Below, piece after piece: positions 44,575 through 58,704 of a stretch of DNA of 64,000 bases. The stretch covers positions 992,001 through 1,056,000 of the forward strand of contig NHZP01000003.1 of the NCBI GenBank assembly GCA_003313425.1, in the 5' to 3' direction. The position numbers and the translations under genes were made by a program. Below the pieces are notes generated by a model. It worked only from the letters and a program-made list of their open reading frames with translations, had not been told where the DNA came from and ran no database searches. This DNA is from Pseudopyrenochaeta lycopersici. Its lineage: Eukaryota; Ascomycota; Dothideomycetes; Pleosporales; Pseudopyrenochaetaceae. Within the stretch, counting starts at the first letter, position 1. Every line of letters begins with the position of its first letter.

Positions 44575-44744
44575 GTTCGCTAATCATTATTTGTCGCATA
44601 GTGTGTGCAGATTCGTGAAGTGCCCGTTCCTCAACTGAATGCGGAAGTCGCGTCAAAGCGTGACGCGCTAGTGGGCGACGTCATCTATTTTCAAGACGAT
44701 TACCATCAACATTGGACATACCAGATATTCATACTCCATTAAAC
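44575..44744. promoter_or_regulatory. Shared RAD9/F-box promoter with CGCG inverted repeat
   Basis: The 170-bp divergent promoter contains CGCGTCA (44649-44655) and TGACGCG (44661-44667), perfect inverted 7-mers with a 5-nt spacer, plus GACGTCA at 44677-44683. The arms carry the CGCG core of MluI-box factors and half of a CRE-like site. Factor binding is inferred. Confidence 0.5.
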
Positions 44745-46669
44745 ATGACTCAACCGACGCTCCCAGACGACATTCTTCATGTCTTGTGCGAGGAGCTCGC
44801 GAACCAAGAGCAATTCGACACGCTGTTCCATTGCGCTTGTTCCAGCCGCGTTCTCGCCGTACCTGCATTAACCCACTTGTATCGGTACGTACTCATATTC
44901 TGCCTGACTTAGCTTCTGTAAACTTTCGGCATGGAAGCTTACTAATGCATGTTTCAGTTCTCACCATCAAGCCCCAGTCCGGGGTGGCGGAGAAGATCTG
45001 TATGGCTTGCCGCCTGCGACTAAGCTACTGACCATACAGAGATGGTCTATCTTGTGGAGGTCAATCATCGCCTCCAGCCTTGGCGCTACCCTGTTCCCAT
45101 ATTGTCGATACATCAAGTCACTCGATTTCCGTGACTTGGGGTACTTGCTCGATGACGACCAGTTTCGGGTCAAGGTCTCGAAGTATGCCGGGCGTGAAGA
45201 CTGAGAGCTATACCGAAGTTGACTTTCGACTAGGCAATTCTTCTCCGGCCCGCTGAAACAGTTCGAAAAGGTAGAAACGTATACAAACATCAAGGGAAAG
45301 AAGTTCACTCGACTGAAGAATGCCGACATCATCGATGCAATCGGAGAAGGTAAACTATTCTCGCAAACATTGCTATACCTCGAAACTTACCGGCATTAGT
45401 CGTCACACAGCACACACCTACGCTTGAGATGATCAGTGGTGAGCGTAAGTATTACACCCGTTTTACATCCTGCAAACTTCCTGACCCTCTGCAGTCCTCG
45501 CGGGTGCCTTGGTCCGGTGGACTCCACGCCTTCCCCGCTTACAAACCCTGGAGCTCTGGGATGGCAAGCCACTAGGAGATGAACTAGTACATGCTTCCCT
45601 CTATGAGCATTGCCCTCAGTTCAGGTCTTTAATGATCTATACCTGGATATCCGAAGACAATGATCACAAGTTTTCCAAATTTCTCTCGTCAATGCGTCCA
45701 AATTCACTCAGGACACTCCAGACCATTCGAGACATTCGCGCTGGAGCCGAAACATTCCTTGCGTTGAACCATCACGGCAAGTCACTTGAAGATCTCAGGC
45801 TTAGCGTTTCCAATGATTCTCTACCGCACCTATCGTTGTTGCAGGGTTGTACCGCTCTGAAGATCCTCCGAGTGGAAGACTATCATGGCTCGATCGACCT
45901 TGAAGCGACTCAGCACGATGCCTTCCTAGAGATGATCGCTTGGTTGAGGAAGTGTGAGGGTCTGCAACGCCTCAGCTTCAGCAAACTTCTATCCGGGGCT
46001 GCAATTATCACGCCGGTATTGCTCGAGCACAATATCAAGCTCACTAATCTAGAGATAGACTTCTACACACTCAAGGAGCACAAGACTTTCCATCAGGCGC
46101 TCGTTCATCAACAGTCCTCGCTCAGATACTTGTCGCTTAGCGGCGACACAGACGGGATGTTCCGGGATGATCTTGATATCTTGGTTGATTCATTGAAGCA
46201 GCTTCGTGAATTGAGGGACTTGAAGTTGATCCTCCCCGAAGTTTTACGCGACGAGCATGTGATTACTGTCATTGAAAATCTTCTATTGCTCGAAGATCTT
46301 TATGTTAGTGGCCTAGAACTCAACGATATCGTTTTGGACAGCCTTGCAAGCCTCCCGAATCTCCAAAACGTCACATTATCCGGCATCTCTAAATTTACAA
46401 TGGACGGATTACTTGACTTCGTGTCGAGACTGGGACCTGGCAATCAAGGCATCCGTGTTACAATTGACATGGCAGACCCAGATACTCTGCTAGCTGACGA
46501 GAACCTCAACGTAGTCAGAGATTGTCTTGCGGAGAAGTCTGGCGGGACTTTGGAGTACATGGCGCTCAGAGGTATACCTAAGCTTTAAATATTATGAAAG
46601 GCCGAGTATCCAGCTAACGGACTATGTGCAGATCCGAATGTTTCCGAGTTTGAAGCGGATTCTGACTGA
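44745..46669 (+). CDS. F-box/leucine-rich-repeat-like protein
   Basis: Six exons (44745-44884, 44958-45182, 45234-45349, 45400-45444, 45495-46571, 46632-46669) encode 546 residues; all junctions are GT-AG and in phase. The N-terminus LPDDILHVLCEELANQEQFDTLFHCACSSR is F-box-like. The conserved block WSILWRSIIASSLGATLFPYCRYIKSLDFRDLGYLLDD, then FFSGPLKQFEK and VVTQHTPTLEMI, is shared by a group of ascomycete F-box proteins. From about residue 175 onwards, irregular leucine-rich repeats follow (LRTLQTIRDIRAG, LEDLRLSVSN, LRYLSLSGDT, LQNVTLSGIS). A substrate-adaptor role in SCF ubiquitin ligases is inferred. The last exon encodes only DPNVSEFEADSD. Introns are 50-73 nt. Confidence 0.78.
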
Positions 46670-47087
46670 GCGATGGATTTGGTACCATTGAATTTAATTA
46701 AGAAATCTCTGAGACACTGTGGTATTTATCGCAAACCAAAGGTATCATTGATGCAACGCCTTTTCTCAGAATGCAACAACTCATTTTATCTGCAAAAATC
46801 AGTCTGCAATTGATGTTACCGAGAGCTCCATTGGTAAAAGGAGTTGTGGACATTGTGACGGAAGGTCAGCCTCACAATTGAATAGGGAAAACGTTCAAGG
46901 ATTGGGTACATACTTGTTTCGAGCTTACAGTAATATAATGGTGGCCGTGGCACAGGCGCACTGAAAAGTTTACAACTTGATGACGTTGGTCTCGCCTAGT
47001 CCCGAGTAGCGGGGCTGGAAAAATGGTACCTTAGAACTCTGCATTCCAGGCCACAAGACCAATCCACTTTTCCATCGTTCATTTGAC
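46670..47087. other. Intergenic: THI20 promoter
   Basis: 418 bases between two plus-strand genes. No open frame and no thiamine-pyrophosphate riboswitch pattern that I can recognise. Confidence 0.5.
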
Positions 47088-48963
47088 ATGGCAGCAAAGC
47101 GTATCCTAGTGATCGCCGGTTCAGACAGTTCGGGTGGGGCGTATGCATCCTCCCACCGCCACGCCAAAGGACCAATCGACTAACAATTGTATGATTGCAG
47201 GGGCTTAGAAGCGGACCAGAAAGTCATTGCTGCGCATAGATGCTACGCAATGACAGCTACAACCGCTCTGACTGCACAGAATACTGTCGGTGTGCAAGAC
47301 ATTCATCATACACCCCCTGACTTCGTGAAGAAGCAGATTGATGCTGTCTGCGAAGACATTAGTGTTGATGTGGTTAAGACTGGTAACATAGCATTCTCTT
47401 AGCTCAAAGGGAAATTGAGTGCTGAATTTAGGTAGGTATGCTTGCATCCGCAGAGACAATTGAGGTTGTCGCGGATGCATTTCGCAGACACAACATTAGC
47501 AGTAGCGTCGTGGATCCTGTATGTTTCCCCAAAGCACCAGCTCCAAAGATGTTCACTCCCCAATGAGTCAGACTAGAATGCTAAACTGAAGACCAGGTCA
47601 TGGTCTCAACATCCGGCGCAGAACTTCTTCCTCAGTCGGCGATATCAACATTTATTAGCAAGCTTCTTCCACTGACCACAATCCTTACACCCAACCTGCC
47701 TGAAGCAAAACTGCTCCTCACGATCGCCGGGGTGGATTTTAAGGATCCTGAAAACGTCGACGATATAGTTGCGATTGCCAGGCACATCCAAGAAGGGGGT
47801 CCTAAGTGGGTGTTGCTTAAGGGAGGGCATCTGCCACTGACGAAAGGACGTTTAGTGAGCAAGGATGAAGGGGAGAATGATATTGTTCTGAATGTTCTAG
47901 TGGGGGATGGTGGAGTGACGCTACTAGAGAGCGCGTATTTGAAGAGTAAGAATACGCATGGAACAGGCTGTTCGCTTGCTTCTGCGATTGCATGTAATCT
48001 CGCCTCCGGCATGGACGTCGTTAAAGCTGTCACGAAGGCGAACCTCTATATCGAAGCAGGTATTAGGACGAGTGCCGATCTTGGGCATGGGAGTGGGCCG
48101 ATTAATCACTTTCATTCAACCTACACATTACCATTTGCACCGTAAGTGTCGCAACACCTTATTCTGGATGTGAGTGCTAACCAGCCGCAGAGGTGGCTTT
48201 ATTCCCTACCTTCTTGATCGAGAAGACATCAAGAAACCGTGGAAAGAATACACTGAGCATGAATTCGTGAGCAAGATGGCTGATGGGACATTGTCGGTGG
48301 AGAAATTCAAATACTACATGATTCAAGATTACCTCTTTTTGGTATCTCTCGCACTCAACATCAATGGCTAGACTAACGCAGAAACAGATTCAGTTCTCAA
48401 GAGCAAACGCGCTTTCGGCTTATAAGTCAAATTCGTTAGCAGATATAGGCCGCTCTGCACAGCAGGTCGTCGCCCTGCAGGAGGAGATCAAGTTGCATAT
48501 TGACTTCTGCAAGGAGTATGGGCTTCAGGTAGAGGACATTGAGAAGGAGGAGGAGGATCAAGCAACCACCGCATACACACGATATGTTCTGGACATTGGG
48601 CAATCGCAAGACTGGCTTGCCTTGCAAGTAGCCCTATTGCCATGTCTCATTGGCTACGGAATCATTGCAAAAAGACTCTTTGAAGATCCGAAGACGCTGA
48701 GAGAGGGGAGCAGGTACTGGAAGTGGGTGGAAAGCTACGTCGCGAAAGAGTATGTCGAGGCGATGACGAGGGGCTCAGAACTGATTGAGAAGCACGTTGT
48801 GAAGCAGTCAACTGCGAGGATTGATGAGCTCGCACGTATATTTATACATGCCACAAACGTGAGTATCTGCTGGAGTAGAACTGATGTTGCAGATGCTAAT
48901 TTGCCACAGATGGAAAGGGGCTTTTGGGATATGGGTATGATCTCGGGTGAGGCTGCGAAATAG
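47088..48963 (+). CDS. THI20: Hydroxymethylpyrimidine(-phosphate) kinase fused to TenA thiaminase II
   Basis: Seven exons (47088-47140, 47201-47382, 47436-47518, 47597-48141, 48191-48341, 48388-48858, 48910-48963) encode 512 residues in phase throughout. The N-terminal ~290 residues are a ribokinase-type HMP/HMP-P kinase: AGSDSSGGAGLEADQK, KTGMLAS, VVDPVMVSTSG, LTPNLPEA, WVLLKGGH and the catalytic KNTHGTGCSLASAIA. It phosphorylates the pyrimidine precursor of thiamine. The C-terminal ~220 residues are a TenA/thiaminase II domain with the active-site cysteine in ALLPC and the conserved Glu in MERGFWDMG, used to salvage pyrimidine from degraded thiamine. The bifunctional order equals that of yeast Thi20. 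Exon 3 joins at acceptor ggtag to restore KTGMLAS. It should be cytosolic and is probably thiamine-repressed, as in yeasts. Confidence 0.92.
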
Positions 48964-49355
48964 AAACAATGACGATGTGGATGGCCAACATCTGATTATC
49001 GGCACTTCAACAAAATTTGCCACAGGGCAGAACTAGTCAAGATTTTGGCACGTGATGATAAGCGCAGGCTCTTTCCTGCGGTTCGGCGGACCCTTCCCAA
49101 AAAACCTGGCTAGCGCCTTGGCAGTTACAAAAATTGCAAGCGCGATGAGCGAGGCAAACGCATTTCTTCTCTCTCCTCCCCTCTCCCACTCCACAACCAC
49201 CTCTTTACTTTCTGCACTTCTCTTGCAGCATACCTTGCGACACTTTTCAGTCGCTTTATCGCATCTAATATACCCGCGTGGTCTTAGATTTGACGACACC
49301 CTCCTTTATTACATAGATCTCCTTTGACACCGGTCTCTACCAAACCTCACACACA
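48964..49355. other. Intergenic: DBP2 promoter and leader
   Basis: 392 bases between THI20 and DBP2. A CT-rich stretch at 49168-49220 just before the DBP2 start is typical of highly expressed fungal genes. No coding frame. Confidence 0.5.
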
Positions 49356-51956
<2,601 letters not shown>

Positions 51957-53055
51957 AGGCGATGATTTTCTTAGCAGCATCAGCCACTAACCCTCGAACT
52001 GAGCATTGAGCTCGACGAGTTCGGCGTTTGTGTTAGACTTCTCTTTACCCCGGGCTCTTACTTTCCTTTCCCTAGCCACGACGGAAGACTATTGTGCTGG
52101 ATCAGGCACTGTGGATGTACACTGATACCCTGAGAGAAGTAGAGCGCTGGTTGACATGCAATGGCACCAGGTCGGTAAGGCGAGTTGGCGTACGCGCGTA
52201 TTATAGACCGGCATTTTCGTTTTTCCTTGCGCGGGTTGCTTTATGCGGCTTTTTTTCTGTCCGATCGGTCGCTTTATATATGCTCAAGGGCATTCGACCG
52301 CTTTGCATCATGGAGCTGGGCGGCGTTGTATTCAGAAAAGTCTCTGTCAAATAATAGTCATATAGAATACGCTTTCTACATTAGTTTTTGGCGGTCCATA
52401 AACTGAAGTGAACGATGCCACACTAACTTTCAATTCTCCCTACTACTCATAAATTTTGGAAAGTCTCAATTGAACACTCGGCTTGTGAAACACGACGGAG
52501 GTCATTTATGACGTAGATTCGAAAGAAGTGACCACAAATGATTAAATGACTTGGACCAAATTTACGGTGTGGAGATTGTGAAGCAGACAGCATTTGCTCA
52601 GGTCGCAAATCTGCATATTCCTTAAACCAACTACGGGTTACCCCAGGATTCTCTGGGAAAATATAACTATTCAAAAGAGCGATTGAGCTTTCTTTTGACA
52701 TGCCATAGAAATTCAGTGCCTCCGTTTATTTCATTCCACCTAATGGGAGACCCAACGCTCGCCATATTCTCAATTTTCCTATAAAGTTGGATCGTGCTTT
52801 CTGATGTCGTGGGGTCGTAGACTCTTTCACAAACGGAAATTGAAGCAGAGGGATTTTCGCTTATTTCTTTTTGCGTGTCTGAGATGTCATAGGGGTATCA
52901 AAATGTTCTTTACATCGCATCGGCGCCATCTTCTCTATACTGTACATAAACATTATCATACCCATTCCGTAACGCCGTATAATGCACATTGCCTTCCTGA
53001 CCCCTTACCACAGCTTTGACAGATATCTATATCGGTTTGTCACGGGCTTCTATTT
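51957..53055. other. Convergent intergenic region after DBP2
   Basis: 1.1 kb between the DBP2 and RTF2 3' ends. It holds one ATG-started minus-strand frame (52447-52701, listed separately) and otherwise AT-rich sequence. Confidence 0.5.
52447..52701 (-). CDS. Small ORF of 84 codons, unrecognised
   Basis: An ATG-started frame (MSKESSIALLNSYIFPENPG..., ending ECSIETFQNL) of natural-looking composition, with two aromatic-rich stretches (RSWFKEYADLRPEQM, CGHFFRIYVIND). No domain is recognised. It might be an exon of a larger gene, a remnant or chance. It lies between the convergent DBP2 and RTF2 genes. Confidence 0.25.
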   Translation of the reverse strand: MSKESSIALLNSYIFPENPGVTRSWFKEYADLRPEQMLSASQSPHRKFGPSHLIICGHFFRIYVINDLRRVSQAECSIETFQNL

Positions 53056-54129
53056 TTATTTCTTCCCAATACTGAAACCCCTCGTCATGTAATCCGCGCT
53101 GTTTCCCATCTTAGGTTTACTGTCGCTCTTGTTGAACAGACTATTCACGTTGTCGTTTTGTGCAAGCTTCCTCCTCTTGTTCCTTTCGTCTTGCTCCTTG
53201 AGTACTTTCTGTGTCAACGAGGCAGTTGAGGCGTTCTTGATGCCGTTGATCGCAGCAGGGGTTGCTTTCTCCTTTTTCTCCTTCTTCTCCTTCTTGTCTT
53301 CATCTGATGAAGGCTGTTTGGAGGTAGTGCCATTTTCGGTAGTTTCACCGTTTGTTTCCTTCTCGGCGTTCTTCTTCCTCTTTTTGCTTCCTGGCGCTTT
53401 CTTCAGTGCATGTGTGAGGCCTTTCTCTTTTAGTGTCTTGACGCGAAGATTCAGACGGGCGATGTCAGTTGGTTGGGTGGGGGCGATTGGTATGATATCG
53501 TTTTCGGCATAGGGCTCATTGCACTGCGCCTCGTTAGTTGTAATTCAATCCAACAATTCCGCTGCTTCCTCGTCCCAGCCAATGTTGTAGACTTAGAATA
53601 AACTTACCGTCAAACAAGCACTCCCTGCAACCTCCTTGACCACACTTCCCGCAAAAGCATGCCCACAGGGAACAATATACACCGCCTTTGCATTCGGCCC
53701 CAAGGGGGTTCCTGTAATCGGACAGACCCACTTCTCCCCCCTCCCCCTCTCCACACTCTCTTCCCCGGCAATCTCAAACTTGACCTCGACAACGTCCTTA
53801 AGTCCCTTGACCCTGTCCCCAAATGTTCCCAGCTCCGCAAATCCACCTTCAACAGTGCCCCTTACACCACCAACCTTGCGCATCTCCGCTTTCTCTGCAT
53901 CCTCGTCATCCTTCAAGAGGTACTCAATAATAGAGTCTTTGTTGTATATTACGCCTGCTGCATCGCTGACGACGGGTCTGGAGAGAGGTTTGCGGGTGAG
54001 AGGATCGGTAGACCAGGCGTATTCTTGCTGTTCGGTTTGCGCCTCTTTGATTTGGACGGATGTGAGGGCCTTGGCGGCCTCTTTAACGAGTTCACGGCGC
54101 TTGGGGATACTGCCGCCGTCGTTTCCCAT
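53056..54129 (-). CDS. RTF2: Replication termination factor 2 (Rtf2)
   Basis: Two exons (53608-54129, 53056-53523) with an 84-nt intron encode 329 residues. The N-terminal MGNDGGSIPKRRELVKEAAKA is the family signature of Rtf2. The RING-like domain follows: WSTDPLTRKPLSRPVVSD, VIYNKDSIIEYLL, and WVCPITGTPLGPNAKAVYIVPCGHAFA leading across the splice to CLT-CNEPYAENDIIPI. The C-terminal half is a Lys/Glu-rich low-complexity region (KKAPGSKKRKKN, DKKEKKEKKEK) with nuclear signals, ending GFSIGKK. Fission yeast Rtf2 stabilises stalled replication forks and is linked to splicing; animal homologues are handled by the proteasome at forks. Several RING cysteines are missing, as is usual in this family, so ubiquitin ligase activity is doubtful. 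Confidence 0.9.
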
Positions 54130-54464
54130 GATGTGTGAGTGCTGTAAGGGTTGTGGGTGGAAAGTGGCAGGAAGGTGGTGGTGGAGTTGCGGAGAAAATG
54201 CGGAGGTTTGAGTTGATTTGGGATATCGGTGCACGGACCTGTCGACTTTTGATATAACAGCGCAGGAGGCAGAAAATAGGACGAAAAGGTTAAGGTGTTC
54301 ATGAAATTAAATGGGTTATAGTAGTACGTTACAGGAGCTTTTGGCGTATAATGAACTCATATGTTACATCAATGATACAATGATCCCACCATGTCCCTGA
54401 ACCGTTCCTCCATTGACATTAACGCCTCCCATATGCTTGTACGTGATACATTGATAAGCAAGAT
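54130..54464. other. Intergenic: RTF2 promoter
   Basis: 335 bases between two minus-strand genes; no features recognised. Confidence 0.5.
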
Positions 54465-56723
54465 TCAAGCAGAGCTCTGCTTATCTACTCTTGAAGAGCG
54501 TCGTTTCCTCCTTTCCACTGGGGTTGCCCACTGCTTTCTCCAGTTTGGTCTCCGATCTTCTCGTTTCTTCTCTCCTGCTATAACTTCACCGCCATCCTCT
54601 TCGACATCATCCTTTAAATACCCATGAAGATCCACCTCTTCCATTGCAACATCTTCTTTATCGGGAGCATCCTTCGCTACGTCCCACGTCTGGCCATCCT
54701 TAAACATGACCCTTCCGATAAATGCTGAAAGCCGCGCCCTCTCCTGTTTGAACGGTGCCTTCTGCTCTTCCGCGATCATATTCGACAACAACAACCTGTC
54801 GTAGACACTGTAGATCCTTCGTAATGCAGAAATAGCATCCACTCGTGCTTGGCCAGTGGTATAAACTGCGCCGACTCCGTTTCCAGACATTTGTTGACCT
54901 CCAACGCCGAGTTGTAGACGAATATTCGAGACGATGGGGTTTAAAACAGTAACTGCGTTAACAAGATCCGAGTCTTTTGCTAACGGGAATGTGTTCGCCA
55001 GTTCGGCATACATGGTAACAGCCTTGGGATCTGCATCTTCGAGGGTCGTCATCATCATGTTCAGGATTTGATTGGCATGTTTGAGCGAATTGTGATTGTT
55101 CTTGTCGCGAACACAGGTGCTCATTGCGATTCTGAAAGTACCCGGCCGAGGCCGGAGACCTTTATCAATCATATCCTCTTGCAGAAGCTGCACGGCAGCG
55201 GCGGAGGCACGATTTTGGCGCAGATTGCGGAGACGCATAGTGAGGTTGTTGAGATCGGGGACGATCTTGTAAGTAATAGGATCAGTCAGAAGATCCCAGT
55301 ACTCTTGCGAAGCTCCAGGCGCAACGATCTTTTGACACGCCTCTTGGATCACCGAGAGAGTGTTGTTGCCGGGTTGAGCGTATGATAGAGGGTTGAAAAC
55401 TGCGCCGGCCACACCTTGAGGGACAAGGGCAAGGAACTCGTCACCACGCATCGAGGCATCCCCAGGCGCCAAGTGGTCATCGTCGAAGCGAAACTGTTGG
55501 AGGATGTTTGGTGCTCGAAGCTGCGGAAGACCTGCTTGTTGTCGCCCTGTGGTCCCCAGTCGAGGTACAAGGCGTGGGATATCCATAGTCTGCTCAACCA
55601 GAGAGAGTACGTCGTCCCAATCTCGGGGCCGGCTACCAACGAGCAACAGCCTGGCGACTGCGCAGACCAGCTCCTCATCAATAACCAAATCAGCGCTGCT
55701 CCACCTACGAATAATGTCCACCCAGATCCGTCGCCCTTCGATAATGCCACGCTCTTTCCTTGCTGCAGCTTCATCTTTCGTTTCCCCTTTTGGAGCATTC
55801 AGAAGGAGACTCTGCCTGATGGCGTTAATTATTGTGATGTAAGTGATGGCATTTGCCGCCCCCGCTCCACTTTCTGGTATCTTGCCCGCAATTCCCCATA
55901 ATGCGTCCATATCTAGCGCTCTCGCGCAGACTCGTAATGCGGCATTCGTATGTATAATGGACGGTTCGACTCTAGAGTTTGGCGCGGAAAGCGAGTGATA
56001 TACGGAAAGAGCCTTGCTAAGGACGCCAGACATATGTGCATTTATGGAAAGTCCTCGCAATAGGATAGTATACGTGTAGGAATCGGGGAACTGCGCACGC
56101 TTCTTCATCTGCAATCAAGTCAGCACCACCATTCCAGGCTCATCATCACCCAAACGCACTTCGTTGTACACCTTGAGCGCATCGTTGACCCTCTCCTTTG
56201 CCAGATAATGGTCGATGATGTGATTCCAGCTAACAATGCACTGCATAGAATGGCTCGCCATCCGCACCAGCTGCAACATCTCCGTCGCCTTGTCCTTGCC
56301 CAACTCGCTCCTCACAAAGCTGGCCAGCTCTAGGGGGTCTTGTAAATGCCGTAGCTCCTTTTTTCTTCTTTCCCACTCGCTCACTGACATGGAAGGGTCA
56401 CGCTTTCCCAGTTTCGCCAAATTCGGTGCCTCTGCTCCCGGCCGTGTGAGCTGTTGACGCAACGCTGCCCTCTGCCACTTCCTCCGGTTCGCTAGTACAG
56501 CCGACTTGTCCCATGGCTCGTCTCCATCCTGCGACAGTTTCTCGACTTCACTCAGGTGCATCGGCTTCGATCGCACAGCGCGGACGACATGGCGCGTGGA
56601 ATAGAGCCTCTGTTGGGCCTGGTCAAACAGCGGGTTCGCATTGCGGCGCAGACAGTGGGCGTTAGCTGTCGGGGCGTCGAGCGCTTGGAAGCATCGCCAA
56701 AGACAGGCGCGACAATTGAGCAT
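54465..56723 (-). CDS. Mitochondrial pentatricopeptide-repeat protein, Ccm1-like
   Basis: Two exons (56160-56723, 54465-56108) encode 735 residues; the 51-nt intron splits a PPR motif, giving VYNEMKKRAQFPDSYTYTILLRGLS. The N-terminus (MLNCRACLWRCFQALDAP...QQRLYSTRHVVRAVRS) is Arg-rich, lacks acidic residues near its start and looks like a mitochondrial presequence. PPR-type helical pairs occur around residues 150-260 (VSWNHIIDHYLAKERVNDALKVYNEM; YTYTILLRGLSINA; IIHTNAALRVCARALDMDALWGI) and are weaker further on. The C-terminus is strongly basic (RRPNWRKQWATPVERRKRRSSRV). Similar fungal proteins are annotated as mitochondrial group I intron splicing factors or rRNA-stability factors (Ccm1); the RNA target is not visible. 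I start at the ATG heading the presequence; the upstream frame begins at a non-ATG codon. Confidence 0.8.
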
Positions 56724-57960
56724 GGGGAGAGTGAGTCGTTCTATGCTGGCGAAGCGGTTGTCTGATCGCTCAAGAAAAAAGTTCCCATGTTCGGCACCGG
56801 TAGGCGGGCCGGACCCTGGCACGTGATGTTCCGAAGCACATCGCCCTCCCGAAATGGAAGAAACAGCAAACATCAGGCTGTGGTAGTACACAAGGCCCCC
56901 TTAACAAGCCTTCAAGCTAGTATCCGCTCTGCATCACGCCGTCTCAATAGCACGCGGAAAAACAATGTACCCTAATTCAACATGCTCGAGGCTACAGAGA
57001 GTGCTCTTTGTCGGCGCCTTAGCCCTGGTCTGCCTCGCATTTCTCGCTCCTAGGACAAGGCTGCCCCCTACGCAGTAGTAACCGAGTTACTGGAGCAGTA
57101 GCGCGGGAGCCAGGGCATCCTCCAAAATGGTACCGGCAGGAAACTAGACTACGAGACTAAGCTAGTGCAAGACATACATAGCTTCATCTCACCAGACCAG
57201 CTGTGGTATAGTACCACGCTTTCTGATCGGTGAGCTTTTTGCCTGCGAGACATGCGCGCACGCCGGCGATTTTCTAATTCCTTCGGCCAACGTGGCGGGA
57301 CACGATCAAGGGCCGTTACCGTTGGTGCTACATGGGGAAGCCACCGACTGTGGCTCGCTCTAGGATGCATGCACTATCTCCAAAAGGCCTGTCTGTGATG
57401 CTTTTCGTGTGAGCATGGCGTTGCGTAGACGTCGATCATGGCGGCTACCGTTTATGGTGGCTGTTTGTCGTACAGGGGAGGAGTTGTGCTGCCTGCAGTG
57501 CCCGCAATTCGTGTGCACGATGGTGTTTACATTGGTGTTGCCGTTCAAGGCCAATGTTGTTGTGGCTCCCGAGTATCCTCCCACAATCACATGATCCCCT
57601 CCCAAACCGGACCACCTCCACCCATAAACTTTGGCAATACATGCGCTGCCCGATAGTCCAAAGGCAACGCTTTCCGAAGTGCCGTCGCACAGCCAAGTCC
57701 CTCGTCTCCAAATTTCTTGCTCGCGCCTGTAGTGTAACACACCCCTCCACGCCCTTGGCCAGGTTCTTGCACGCACCGCCCATGCACTTGTCTGCTAGTT
57801 TCCGCCGTCAGATCATGGCACGCCGTTTTGTTTGTCACGCTCGCCCTGGCCTTAGTCCTCCAACGGCGCCGAAAAAGCATTGCGCCCGAAAAAGTAGTTT
57901 AATCTGATGATGTGCCGCTAAACATGATCTCGCAGATAGTTCTCAGATCCTAGTGCATAT

Positions 57961-57984
57961 CCCTAATCCCTATCCCTATCCCTT
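57961..57984 (+). repeat. Short telomere-like hexamer repeat
   Basis: The sequence ccctaatccctatccctatccct is a run of CCCTAA/CCCTAT-type hexamers. One unit equals the fungal telomere repeat complement. It is short, and nothing else here suggests a chromosome end. Confidence 0.6.
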
Positions 57985-58704
57985 TCCGCACGTTCAGTAT
58001 TAGTCTGGGGTGCTGAGATATTGGGATTGTTGAATGTGCATCCTGGTCCTGGCTGCTGAAGAGATTTTTTCTGACGGCAAATATTGCCGCCCAGCATGCC
58101 TTGTCCTCGTCATCGCTGCTGCACTCCGCCTCGGTTCAACTGCCCAAGCACAACCCTCGGACAAGTTTCCCAGCGTCTCGCGAAGCCCCTCACTCATCGG
58201 CAAGAAAGAATAGTCTGACAAGGTTTGCGGCTCGCTTGGGTCTTCTCCGGGGCAAAAGTGGCTTCGCCTGAACATGCTATCCATGTGTTGTCGGTCAATC
58301 AATTAACCTTGAACTCAGTCAGTGTCAGTCAGGCGCATGACCAAGCAAGGCCGCAACATACAGGGTTGGGCATGCAATTGGTGTAGATTAGACGGAGGAC
58401 CGGGGCATTGCCCCTCACAGTTCACTCTCATTCGGACAGTGAGAATGCTTTGTACAGTCAATGATCAGCTGGCGTCTAGCTTGACGCACTTTCACGCCTT
58501 GCTGCACGCGAGATAGCAGGGTTTCGTCGATACTCGGCCGAGTCTCGCTTCAGCTCAGCCTACCTGAATCATGTTGGCATGCACGATGTCTCAGTAATTA
58601 TCGATATATTGATTGGAGATGGGCTGATGGATGATGCTAATGATAAATGATGATGAGCTTGAGGCGAAACACACTCATCCAGCCATCCCCCTCTTTTTCA
58701 ATTG

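Noticed and set aside
46670..47140. Thiamine-pyrophosphate riboswitch upstream of or in intron 1 of THI20
   Set aside because: The conserved CUGAGA and P4/P5 sequence blocks could not be found; a lone ctgaga near 46708 lacks partners.
57360..57907. Overlapping open frames of 97-138 codons on both strands
   Set aside because: They have mutually exclusive frames with Cys/His/Arg-rich composition, non-ATG starts for several and no family content.
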